Source: Simmondsia chinensis
Taxonomy: Eukaryota > Streptophyta > Magnoliopsida > Caryophyllales > Simmondsiaceae
Reading direction: 5' to 3'
NCBI GenBank assembly: GCA_018398585.1
Contig: JAGTTD010000024.1
Coordinates: forward strand, 9,080,071-9,144,070
Length of the DNA: 64,000 bases
The notes under the pieces are model-generated. The model saw only the letters and a program-made list of their open reading frames with translations. It did not search any database and had not been told where the DNA came from. A program made the position numbers and the translations under genes. Shown here piece after piece: positions 7,841 to 19,060 of the stretch; position 1 is the first letter of the stretch; each line of letters opens with the position of its first letter.

Positions 7841-10800
7841 CGAACTGGCAAAATTGACCAAAATCCCATTTCGTTGGTCCAAATAAACAAATGACCAAAA
7901 TCCCCATTTCGTTGCTAGAAAATGACTAAATTGACAATCATTATTCCATTGTTCGAAATAACCAAATCCATCAAAACCCATATTCCATTGCTCGAAATGA
8001 TCAAAGTGATCAAAATCAAAATTCCGTCAGTCGATTGTAACAAATCGACCAAAATTCCCATTCCATCACTTGAAATGACCAAAACAACCAAAATGACCAA
8101 CATCCTCATTCTGTAGCTCAAAATGACAAAAATCCTCATTCCGTTCTTCGAAATGATCAAATTGACCAAGATCTCCATTCCCTTGGCCAAAATGACAAAT
8201 TTAACAAAAATCCCCATTCTATTAGTTGAACAGACCAAAGTTACCAAAAATCCCCATTCCGTGGCTCAAAATGACCAAATTGACCAAATCCCCACTACGT
8301 TGCTCGAAATGACCAAATTGACCACATCATCATATCGTTGCTCGAAGTGACTAAATTGGCCAAATCATCATTCCGTTGCTCAAAATGACCAAATTGACCA
8401 TAATTCCCATTTCGTTGCTCGAATGACCAAATTTACCAAAATGCCAATTCCATTGCTCAAAATGACCAATTTTACAAAAAAAAAAACACCATTTTGTTGT
8501 TCAAAATGGCCTAATTGACCCTTTGCTCGAAATAACCAAATTGTCCAAAATTCCCATTCCGTTGCTCGAAATTACCAAACTGACCAAAATGCCTATTCCT
8601 TTGTTCAAAATGACAAAAATATCTACTCCGTCGCTCAAATTGATCAAACCGACCAAAATACCCATTCCAATTTCTTGAATTGACCAAACTACCCAAAATC
8701 CCCAGTCCGATTGCCTGAATTGGCCAAAATGACCAATGTCCCATTCTAGTGCTTGAAATAACCAAATAGACCAAAATTCCCATTCTATTGCTCAAAATGA
8801 CCAAATTTGAAAAAATTCTCATTCTGTTACTACAAATGACCAAAATGACGAAAATTCCCATTTTGTTGCTTAAAATGAGAAAATTGTCCAAAATCCGTAT
8901 TCCATTACTCCAAATTACAAAATTGACCAAAATTACCACTTCGTTGCTTGAAATGACAAAATTGACCAAATATCACCATTCCGTTGCTTGAAATTACCAA
9001 ATTGACCAAAATCTTCATTCCACAGGTCAAAATCAACAAATTGACCAAAACCCCCATTCTTTTGCTCAAAATGATGAAATTGTCCAAAACCTCCACTTCA
9101 TTGTTGAAAATGATGTAGTTGACCATAATCCACATTATGTTGATCGAAATGAAAAAAATACCAAATTCCCTATTCCATTGACCGAAATGAAAAAATACCA
9201 AATTCCCTATTCCATTGACCGAAATGAAAAAAAAAATTACCAAATTCCCTATTCCATTGACCGAAATGACCAAATTGACCAAAATCCCCATTCCTTTGCT
9301 CGAAATGACCAAATTGACCAAAATCCCCATTTCGTTTCTGAAAATGATGTAGTTGATCATAATTCCCATTCTGTTGATCGAAATGAAAAAAAATACCGAA
9401 TTCCCTATTCCATTGATCGAAATGACCAAATTGACTAGAATCCCTATTTCGTTGCTCGAAGTGACAAAATTGACCCACATCCACATTCCGTTGCTTGAAA
9501 TGACCAAATTGACCCACATCCACATTCCATTGCTCAAATTGATCAAATTGACCAACATCCCCATTCTTGTGGTGGAAATGACCCAATTGACCAAGATCCC
9601 TATTCCATTGGTTAAATTGACCAAAATCATTATTCCGTTGCTAGAATCGACCAAATTCACCAAAATCCCCATTCTGTTGATCAAAATGACCAAATTTACT
9701 AAAATTCTGATTCTATTGCTTGTAATACCCTAATTGACCATGATCCCTATTCAGTTGCTAGAAATAACCAAATTGACCAAAATCCCCATTCCGCTGCACA
9801 AAATGACCAAATTGACAGAAAAACCCGTTCCTTTGTTTGAAAAGACAAATTTGACAAATACCCCGTTCCATAGCTTGAAATGACTAAAATTACCAAAATT
9901 CTCATTGCCTTGGTCGAAATAGATGAATTACAAAAAATCCCCAGTTCGTAACTCGGAATGACAAAATTGACCATAATCACCATTCCCTATGACCAAAATC
10001 CCCGTGTCGTTGTTGTAAGTTACCAAATTCACAAAAATTCCCATTATGTTGCTCGAAATAACCTAATTAAAAAAATCACCATTCCATTGGTTGGAATGAC
10101 CAAATGGACCAAAATCCTCATGCCGTTGCTAGGAATGACGAAATTGACCAAAATACCAATTCCGTCACTCGAAATTACCAAATTGATAAAAATGCCGATT
10201 CTAGTTCTCGAAATGATCAAATTAGTAAAAGTCATCATTTCATTGCTTGGAATGACCAAATTGGCCAAAATCACCATTCCGTTGCTCGAAATGACCAAAT
10301 TGACCAAAACCCCCATTCCATTGCTCGAAATGACCAAATTGTCCAAAACTTCCCATTTTGTTGCATGAAAGGACCAAATTGACCAAAATCAAAATCTCAT
10401 TGCTCAAAATGACAAAATTTTCCAAAATGCCCATTGCGTTGCTCGAAATGACCAAATTGACACAAATGCCCTTTATGTTGCTCAAAGTGACAAAATTGAC
10501 CATAATCCCCATTCTGTAAGTCGGAACGACAATATTGACCAAAATTCCTATTTTGTTGTCCGTAGTGACAATATTGATTAAAATCCCAATTCCATTTCTC
10601 GAAGTGACCAAATTGACAAAACCCCTTATTTCATTGCTCGAAGTGACCAATTTGATCAAAACCATTATACCATTACTCAAAATGACCAAATTAACCAAAA
10701 TCACAATTTCGTTGCTCGAAATGACCAAATTGCCCGAAACCCTCATTCCGTTGCTTAAAATGACCAATTTGTCCCATTTCATGAACTAATCAAAATGTCC

Positions 10801-11778
10801 ATTCCATTGAGCGAACTAATCCAAATGCCCATTATGTTGCTCGAAATGATCAAATTAACCAGAATCCCCATTCCGTTGCCCAAATCACCAAATTGACCAA
10901 AATCCGCATTCCGTTGCTTGAAATCACAGGCCAAAATCCCCATTTTTGTTGCAGGAATTAACAAAATTGACCAACATTTTCATTCTGGTTCTCGGAATGA
11001 CCAAATTGCCCAAAATTCCTTTGACCTTGCTCGAAGTGACCAAATAGTACAAAATCCCCATTCTTTCACCCAAAGTGACCAAATGAAAGAAAATCCCATT
11101 GCGTTGATCGAAATGATAAATCCCATTTCGTTGGTCGAAATAAACAAATTGACGAAAATTCCTATTCCATTGCTAGAATTGACTAAATCGACAAAATCAT
11201 TATTCCATAGCATGAAATCACCAAATTCACCAAAACACCCATTTTGTTGCTCAAAAGGGCCAAATTGATCAAATCACCATTCTGTCATTGGACCAAATTG
11301 ACCAAAATACCCATTTTGTTGCTCGAAATGTCTAAAACAACTGAAATCTCTATTTTTTTCCCTTGAATTGAACAAATAAACCAAGATCCCCATCCGTTTA
11401 CTCCGAAAGTCCAAATTTACATAAATCACCATTTCGTTTGTTGAAATAACCAAATTGACCAAATACCCATTCCGTTACTCGAAATCAAAAAATTGACCAA
11501 ATCCCCATTTCATTGCTTGAAATAACCAAATTGACTGCAACATCATTCTGTTGCTAAAAATGACCAAATTGACAAAATCATCATTTCGTTGCTCGAAATG
11601 ACTAAATTCAGCAAATCATCATTTTGTTGCTCGAAATGCCCAAATTGACTAAAAGTACCAATTCCAATGCTGCAAAAAACCAAAATGACTCAAATCATCT
11701 TTATGTTGCTCGAAGTAACGAAATTGAAGCAAATCCCCATTCTATTGTTCGAAATGACCAAATAGACTAAAATCCCTG
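7840..11778 (+). repeat. Satellite array A, 39-bp monomer
   Basis: About 100 diverged monomers in tandem. The working consensus is TTGACCAAAATCCCCATTCC followed by GTTGCTCGAAATGACCAAA, 39 bp in all. Many neighbours differ at 10-25 percent of positions and some units are 36-41 bp. Because the unit is 13 codons, long repetitive frames appear on both strands: the plus strand gives LLEMTKLTKIPIP units, the minus strand NGMGILVNLVISS units. The array starts diffusely (degenerate copies from about 7770) and stops sharply at about 11778 against the Tat-like LTR/leader sequence. Confidence 0.93.
9118..9425 (+). repeat. Local higher-order repeat inside array A
   Basis: The variant block starting GTTGACCATAATCCACATTA (9118) recurs at about 9351 as GTTGATCATAATTCCCATTC, roughly 233 bp away, close to six 39-bp units. 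Both blocks are followed by an unusual subunit with a run of A and the phrase ACCAAATTCCCTATTCCATT, itself present three times at about 9155-9260. This is evidence of recent local amplification by unequal exchange. Confidence 0.7.
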
Positions 11779-11784
11779 CAAAAG

Positions 11785-13180
11785 AGACTCACTACGGCGA
11801 GGGAGTGAGCCTAATAATTACGAACCACACGTCTTTGACCTCAACCACACACCGTTTTTGGAGAAAAGGTTCTTATATATTGGTATATCTGACTTAAGTT
11901 ATGCCATAAGTTCTGCTTATGCTTCAATTAAGAAGACTTTGTTAAGTATTTTTGTGGATTTTTATGTGTATTTATGACAAAAAATTTAAAAATATGGACC
12001 TAACTCAAGTGACAATTGCAGTGATGGAGCCGAGCCCATAGACACCTTTCTTCATACACTTAAAAGTTAGGAACTAGGGTGGAAACAAACCCAAGAGCTC
12101 AGAAGTTCACTTACAAGCTCGAGTCAATCAGGTTTTTAAGCTGCCACCTTTGACTTATAATAACTCGAATAAGTTTAGGTCTGACAAGATTAAGGTGGAG
12201 CAAACCGTATTTAGGTCACTGGACTAGGACCAACGCAATCAAGGGACAAGCCTAGCGAACCTAAATTCACCTGACGTATTAAGCAGTAACAGTAGTGTTA
12301 AGACCAACGCAATCAAGGAACAAAGCCTTGGCCGTCAAAACCTTAAATAAAGCCTCAAAACTCAACTTGACGATTTTTGGGAACATATTAAAACTGGAAA
12401 GTCATACCTGACGCCCGAGAACTGCATTACAACGGAAGTAAGTACAACAATGACCTATGTTATGCTACACCTAGCTAAGTTACGCTACTCCTAGGAAAAA
12501 AGTACAAGTGTGCTGTAAAAAACTTAAAGAAGTTTTGTATTGAGTGTATCTGTACTACTTTTGACTGACGTAGGTCCCTTTATTTAAAACAAAAAACAAA
12601 AAAATAAACTTAACAGCTGCTCTTATTTTCATGGCATCATCTCCCACGTTTGGCCAATAAGCGGCTCCATTGGCACAGGTTTAACTTTTATTAACGTGTC
12701 TAGAGTCTCAGAGGGAAAATCCTTAATGCCCACATTCAGATTTTTCTAGTAGAAGTTTCCTCTAGACGCCCCACGTTCTCCTGAATTAAGCTTAAGGCCC
12801 AAGCAGCTGAAATTGTGCCCTAAGTAACTACCTCAAGCTTGGAAACCACCGTTCTTGCAGCCCCTCTAGCTCAAGCTTAAATCACTCGCTCAGCCATCTC
12901 AAGCCCCGAGTGGTTGTTACCCTTAACAAGGGTAGTGATTTTCTCAAGTATTGGGCTCGAGATGCTGTTATCACAACACTTAAAGGTTAGACTCCCCTTG
13001 AGGAAGACCTCACGTGATGATCACGTGGCATTTTATCTAAAAATGGCAACAGGCTAGCGCTAACAAAATTAGGGTGTAAACAAATGCTCCCGTTTTAGCC
13101 GTTGGTAAATTTGAATGTAAAACGGGTAAAATATGACTGATGTGACCCTCAACAATACAAAAGTCTCCTCAAGAGAACAT
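11785..13180 (-). repeat. Probable Tat/Ogre LTR/leader, part 1 (split by copia element)
   Basis: This block aligns by eye with 59105-60365 over more than 1 kb. Shared phrases include GAGCCTAA near the start, CACACGTCTTTGACCTCAACC against CGCACGTGTTTGACCTCAACC, GGAACTAGGGTGGA, ATGGAGCAAACCGTATTTGG-type strings, and ACCAACGC with ATCAAGG. It continues after the copia insertion at 20999, where pol of a Tat/Ogre copy ends at about 21970. Position after pol and repetition elsewhere point to an LTR, but I could not fix its TG/CA ends. Confidence 0.55.
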
Positions 13181-13853
13181 TGGTGGGACGAATTTCAAAA
13201 CTTTTCCTTAATTTAATGAAGTTAACGCAGCAAAAGTGTTTAAAATTCTTAATCTTAAACCTAAAGTTGATTTAAAATTCCTAATTTTAAATTTATAGAT
13301 TTAAATTCCTAATTTAAAAATAGGCAGGCCTCTACTATAATACATTCATAATAAGTACATGAACTATAACTAGCATAATAAGAAAACTGCAAATAAATAA
13401 AAAAGCGAAAACTTAAAAGAGAAGGAAAAAAGAATACCAGGAATTGCTCCAATAATAAAGAATACCAGAATGATAAAACTCCCAGAAAGCCGAGAAAACT
13501 GAGACCCAGCGGCCTTCTACACAATGACCTCAATACCAACCAGAGAGTGGGCTCCAAAATTAAACTAATGAAAGAAAATTTTCCTTTGAAATTTTCTCTC
13601 CAATTAGGTCTTCGAAAGCCAATACTTTCTAAAACCATTAATTTTCATTGGATACCAAACCTTAAAATAGGTACCTCTTACTGGAATGAAAAAGTTCTGG
13701 GTTATCGATGTGGGATGCACAGAATTAATGCAAAACGCATCATTTTATACAGAAACAAGCCAAAACATGTCGTTTCATTTAAAATGCATAGCCGCAGGGA
13801 CATGTCGCACGTTGGTTCGTCAGATTTGAAGCACATGGATCACGACTTGATAA

Positions 13854-13891
<38 letters not shown>

Positions 13892-15104
13892 CTTTGTTTT
13901 CCACATTAAAAAATTCATCTTATGAATTTTAATTTTTTAAAAATTATTTTATTTTATAATTTTTAATTTTTATTCTTGTCATAAATAATGTTTGGCAAAA
14001 TTAAATTTAGTCATCTCATGATTAAATAATTCATCTCATGAATTCTTTAATATTTTTCATATGACAATAAATACAGAGGCATGCGTAGGGGCCTCAGGGA
14101 TAATTTAAATCTAGCTCCAAATGGGTTATATTAATTATCATCTCATGATAAAACTTAATTACTATTTAATAGGACTTAATTCTGCTAAATGAATCACAGT
14201 GTACTCTAGACTAAAACCATTTATTCGATAACTCTCAAATAGACTGTATTGATGATAACAACCTCTCCAATGAATGTCCATGACAAAAAATAATTATAAC
14301 TACTATCTTTCTCACAGCTTCTCCATTAGTTACCAACTCGCTATTCACTGAATAAAGCATTTATACTTGAACATATTCATAGTATAAATTCCAAATTTCA
14401 AACACCTGGAACACTTTGGCCAAAGATTTCAAACTATTCAAACACTTGCGAATCAACTAAGGGGACATCTACACCTCATAAGAGATTATGGATTCTATAT
14501 TGAATACCCAATCCTTGTCACACTTCACGTTGCTAACCAGTGTACGTGAGAATTCAGTCATTCGTTTAGACTTTACTTATAGTACACCAAAGCAACTAAC
14601 GTTCCATGCATAAGTCCATAATACTCTCAGGATTTGGAGTCGTCGTTCAAACAATACAACATGAATCGCTCATCTCCAATGGTAGTCTAGAAACAAGCAA
14701 TTCGTATGGTCCAAATTAGTGTCTCAATCTTATTAAACACACTAACATAACACTTTTGGATCACCATCCACATGACCAAGACAAGTCATCTAAAGTGTCA
14801 CGTTATAGTCTTATCATACAATTGGTCCAAACTTGCCTTTGACTACGAGTTTTTTAAACAACAATCCGCACAATTTGTTCCAAATCTATCTATGGGTTAA
14901 TCTCATAAACCCTTAGAAAAATATATAAATTGTAGTCTGAGGACTACATTTATCTCATGGATGTTACTAAAAAGAAAATCACATTCAGTATAAATGTTCG
15001 CTTACAAAAATTTAAAAAGGAAACAATTGGAACTTCAATTATACTCTTTAATAAAATAATATTAGGAGGGTGAAATTTGGATTTCCATGACACCATTCCT
15101 AACA
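13181..15104 (-). repeat. 3' LTR of the copia element
   Basis: On the plus strand it begins TGGTGGGACGAATTT and ends ATTCCTAACA; read on the minus strand it starts TGTTAGGAATGGTGTC. The minus-strand sequence just before it, GATGAGTGGGATATT, is the expected purine-rich tract. Compared with the other LTR it has gained a 30-bp AT dinucleotide run at 13859-13888. Relatives occur at 28206-34490 and 56397-57843. Confidence 0.9.
13859..13888. repeat. (AT)15 microsatellite in the 3' LTR
   Basis: Fifteen AT units. The matching place in the other LTR (about 19815-19830) reads CGATATATATTTTTTTAG, so the expansion arose after insertion. Confidence 0.95.
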
Positions 15105-15218
15105 ATATCCCACTCATCCTAAATCCAAATTACTATACACTTTCTACCCATCCCTTCTACATACGATCCAAAGTTCTATTGAGTCAAAGTCTTAGTGAAG
15201 TCAATTACTCTATTTGAA

Positions 15219-15434
15219 CTAACATGCCGTATTTGCAGCTTCTGAAGCTGCAACATATTCAGCCTCTATGGTGATATCAGCAATACAAGACTGCTGGACG
15301 CTCTTCCCACTAATGGCTCCTCCACCATGGGTAAAGACATGCCCAGACATCGAATGTCTGGCATCTCTATTTGACTGGAAGTCTGAATCAGTATAGCGAA
15401 CTTGAACTAGCTCGTCACTATGAAAGATCAGCAT
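15219..15434 (-). pseudogene. Copia RNase H remnant
   Basis: A 71-residue frame: VRYTDSDFQSNRDARHSMSGHVF, then GGAISGKSVQQSCIADITIEAEYVAASEAANTA. These match the copia RNase H order: catalytic Asp in YTDSDF and Glu in EAEYVA. The expected SWKS reads SGKS. It ends about 115 bp before the 3' LTR. Confidence 0.88.
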
Positions 15435-15930
15435 ATAATTTCTAGTTCTTCATATTGAACTAACTTGATAACCAAATCTTTATAGCCGATAACACTCGTA
15501 CATCATTTCCATTGAGTAGTATATCGTTGACATACAATACTAAGAAAGTCACTACTTTCTTTTGATGTCGCTTGTACGTGCATGGCTCATCAACCAAATG
15601 CTAAAACCCATAGGATTTGATCGCCTCATTGAATCTAATATTCCATGAGCTTGATGCTTACTTTAGTCCATATATGGACTTCTTCAATTTTCATACCGTA
15701 TGCCTCCAATTTTTGCCAATGAAACCGTCTGCTTGCACCATATAGATGTCTTTTTCAAGACGATCATTAAAAATAGCCGTTTTGACTTCCATTTGCCAAA
15801 TCTGATAATGAGCTGCAATGGATGGGAGTATCTTTATAGACTTTAGCATTGCTATTGGTGAAAAGGTCTCATCATAATTGATTTCTTCCTTTTGGGTAAA
15901 ACCCTTATCAACCAGTCTCCCGTCCATTTC
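15435..15930 (-). pseudogene. Copia reverse transcriptase remnant with YVND box
   Basis: The frame at 15927-15691 reads RLVDKGFTQKEEINYDETFSPIAMLKSI, then IWQMEVKTAIFNDRLEKDIYM, the hallmark start of copia RT (normally QMDVKTAFLNG, so an aspartate is replaced by glutamate). Near 15510-15540 the catalytic box reads LYVNDILL instead of YVDDI, losing the first of the paired aspartates. Stops and shifts lie between. Confidence 0.82.
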
Positions 15931-16145
15931 TCTTTTTTCTCTTGTAGACCCATTTACAACCAGTGGGCTTAATGCCTACAGGTGCCTCTACAAGATCCCA
16001 AACTTCATTAGAATACATAGATCCTATCTCAAATTTCATTTCTAAGGCCTACTGGTCAGCATCCTTGTCCTTAATTGCCTTATTATAACTGAGAAGATCA
16101 GATCCATTGTCACAGCCAACCATTAGGGCTCCCGCCATGAACCTG

Positions 16146-16890
16146 TCATGTAACAATACTCCCACTACACCTAGGCTCTCGTGTGCTTGGAACATTCTCG
16201 TCCCTATCAATAGGTGCATCTAATGCATCCACTGTATCCCTAGTTGTGTCTAGCTGTTCAAAATTAATGTCATTTTCTTTCATTTCCTCTAAGACTACTT
16301 TGCTTTTACTTTTGTAATGTGTACTACCAAATTCTCCTCTAAATATTTCACACTTGCACTTACAAAACTTTTTTATTAGAAGGACTATAAAAAAAACCGC
16401 CCTTGTTCCTTTAGGACAACCCCAAAAAGAGATTAGTAAAGTAGCATGACTCATTATGGACCTTACCATCTCTAACAATGTCCTATTCCTTCTTTCTGCA
16501 ACACCATTCTACTACGATGTATCCAATTTGTAGTTGGGAAATCCAGAACCTCACCTGAAAGATATTCTCTAACTCAATTTGAACTTCGACTTTGTACTCT
16601 TTGAACTTTTCAAAAGAGTTCGACTCATGTCTCACTAGGTAAACATATCCATTCCTTGAGTAATCATCAATCAATGTGATGAAGTACTCATACCCACCTT
16701 TTGCTCGAATATTCATTGATCCACATACATCTGTGTGAACCAAGTCAAGTAAGTCACCAACCCTATTGCCTTTACTCTTAAAGACAGACTTGGTCATCTT
16801 TCCTTCCATGCAGGATTTATAGACTAGTAATGACCTCAAATTCAAAGCCTCTATCAGTCTATCTTTCACCAGTCTTTGGATCCTGATCAA
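16146..16890 (-). pseudogene. Copia integrase remnant
   Basis: The 135-residue frame at 16890-16483 includes GNRVGDLLDLVHTDVCGSMN (first catalytic aspartate in HTDVCG) and YEYFITLIDDYSRNGYVYL, characteristic of copia integrases. The second catalytic Asp region should follow near 16550 and is garbled. The 110-residue frame at 16478-16146 continues with SFWGCPKGTRAVFF and a KVVLEEMKEND segment, then the acidic linker before RT. Frames are separated by shifts and stops. Confidence 0.8.
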
Positions 16891-16914
16891 TTTAATGTGA
16901 CATAAACATTGGTG

Positions 16915-17690
16915 CTATTTGTAGGCATTATCCCTTTCAAGGTGTTTCCTTTTAGGAGATTGAACAAGTGAGCTTGTGTTAGATTCATTTAAACAAATTT
17001 GAGAGTTTTGATTAGGAAACAACATAAATAATCCATTGACACATGTACCTTTGCAAATAAATAATTTATTTTTCATAATAGTCAGTTCACAATAAAAATT
17101 AATTGAATAACCATTATCCACTAATCGAAACACAGAAATCAAATTCCTGCGCAGTGCAGGTACATATAAGTAATCCTTTAAAATCAAAACTCTACAACTA
17201 AATACTAAGCTAACATCTCCTACTCCTAAGACCGCTACTCTTGTACCATCTCCAACTGTCAGTTACACATCTCCATCATGCAGCTTGTTGGTTAGCTTGG
17301 GCCCCTGTAACATATTACATACATGGTCAGTTGAACCTGAATCCACATACCAGAATCCTAGTGGACTCTTAACTATGCATGACTCAAATAAGTGAGATAT
17401 CAACATATCTTCACTATATGACTTATCAGTCTTTGTAAGAAGAGAAGCTAAGTACTTAGTGCAATTCTTCTTCTAGTGGCCAGCCTTCCAACAAAAGAAA
17501 CACTTTCTTTTTGCTGGCTTCTTTATGGACTAGGTTACTACACTAGCAACGCTGCCCTTTCCTTTCTTTCTAGTAGATCCCTTGTTATTAATAACTAAGT
17601 CCAATTTATTTTTCCACGCAAAGTAACTTGGTCAAGTGAGTACATTATGCATTAGAGTCGAGTTAAGTTCACCAGCCATATCCATTTTAA
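16915..17690 (-). pseudogene. Copia gag knuckle, protease and pre-integrase remnant
   Basis: Minus-strand reading: KRKCFFCWKAGHWKKNC at about 17464-17520 is the gag CCHC knuckle (C-X2-C-X4-H-X4-C). WYVDSGSTDHVCN near 17310-17350 is the copia protease active site. The 90-residue frame at 17187-16915 reads ILKDYLYVPALRRNLISVF, the conserved end of the protease region, then FICKGTCVNGLF. Stops separate the pieces. The capsid part of gag, expected at 17700-19040, is not recognisable there; that stretch is AT-rich with no long frame. Confidence 0.8.
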
Positions 17691-18253
17691 AACACTACAA
17701 ATCCAAACATTTGAGTAACTGTCTTACATGAGTCATGTATAATACAGTAATATCTATTCTTTTATTTTAGCAAACACAGTAAGTCAGGTATCCACAAAAC
17801 TATACTATCATGTATGAAACGATGACCCAAGCACAGGACTTCCCTCCAGCGGGGCTGCACGAAATTAGTTTGGGTGAGAACTATTCTCAATTAACATGTT
17901 TTTTTATAACTCTTACTAAACATAATTAACTCACCACTTTACCTTAGTCTCTAACATAATATAACAGAGCTTCTCGGGGAGGCTAATGTATCATGCTAGT
18001 AAAGTGTAAACCATTACTTAAACCTCCATACAAATACATGTAATGCTCCAAGGCAGCGTGGTTGTATCGCTTCTTTGGACTTTGGTTTATCCTAATAGAA
18101 GTCTTAACCCTATAATCTGCAAACTGGCATCCTCCGCGGGTAGGTCTATCAATCTTCTATGCTATTAGACCGGTAATGGAGACAGTGTGGTTTCAACAAT
18201 TGAACCTCGCTCCCACTTGATTTTTATAGACTAGTGGTTTTTAATTAACTTGA

Positions 18254-18540
18254 ATTTATGATTTAGATTATCTAATAATCTCCCTTAGAATCTCATTCTA
18301 AAAAATTAAATTAACTAATAAAATTAATTAATTAATTTTTTAATTTAAAACAATACCGTCTTACTACTTAGATTATCTCATAATCTACTTTAGAATCTCA
18401 TTCTAAAAATTAACTGAAAAAATTAATTAATTTATTATTTTTACTTAAAATAGTATCAACTTATAATTTAGATTATCTCATAACCTACTTTACAAACTTA
18501 TTCTAAAAGTTAAATTAATTAATAAAAATTAATTCTTAAT
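18254..18540. repeat. Three-copy tandem repeat of about 104 bp in the copia leader
   Basis: Units start near 18261, 18367 and 18468 with TTAGATTATCTAATAATC-like text followed by TTAGAATCTCATTCTAAAAA and an ATTAATTAATT-rich stretch. It lies between the primer site and the pol remnants, where gag should begin. Confidence 0.8.
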
Positions 18541-19045
18541 TATTATGTAAGCCAGTATCGACGTCTACATGTCACAAAAAGTTTACAAATGCGACGTCAG
18601 TGCATAGTCAGCGCCTTGTCGGTGCCACGTCAACCCAGACTGCTGATTTAAGCATCAGGTTCTAATTTATTTATATTTTTATAAATTATTGAAGTCGGCA
18701 CCACGTCAATAACGCTAACATCAACGTCAGGCCCCTCTTCCTTTTTTTGAAATTAAAATAATTAATTTTAAAAAAAAAAGAATCTAATCTCATTAGCACA
18801 ATTTTATTCGATTTCGAAAATTATGATCAAATATGCATAATCTCATTATACAAATAACATGAATGCAAATTAATGAATTAACACATCCAAATTAACTATG
18901 AATTCAATTACCATTTAAACAATTTAAATTGTTACCTTAAACAATCTTTTCTTCTTAATAAAATCTCTATTCTATTAAATCGCAAATATATTTATTTCGA
19001 TCTTATTATATCCATTCATGTATACTACGAATGTAACTAGAGACT

Positions 19046-19058
19046 GGCTCTAATATCA
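19046..19058 (-). other. Primer binding site of the copia element, mutated
   Basis: The minus strand reads TGATATTAGAGCC against the usual TGGTATCAGAGCC: two transitions, two bases from the LTR end. Confidence 0.8.
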
Positions 19059-19060
19059 AT

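Noticed and set aside
7915..11462. Many open frames of 60-262 codons in array A (for example 8511-8969, 8905-9693, 10240-10782)
   Set aside because: They follow the 39-bp period, occur on both strands over the same DNA and translate to 13-residue repeats, so they are by-products of the satellite.
7840..11778. CRISPR-like array
   Set aside because: Units are contiguous and diverged with no unique spacers, in a plant nuclear context with retroelements; this is a satellite.
13309..13909. Frames in the copia LTR (13309-13638 minus, 13547-13909 plus) and 19541-19856
   Set aside because: They fall inside LTRs and the paired LTR does not preserve them.
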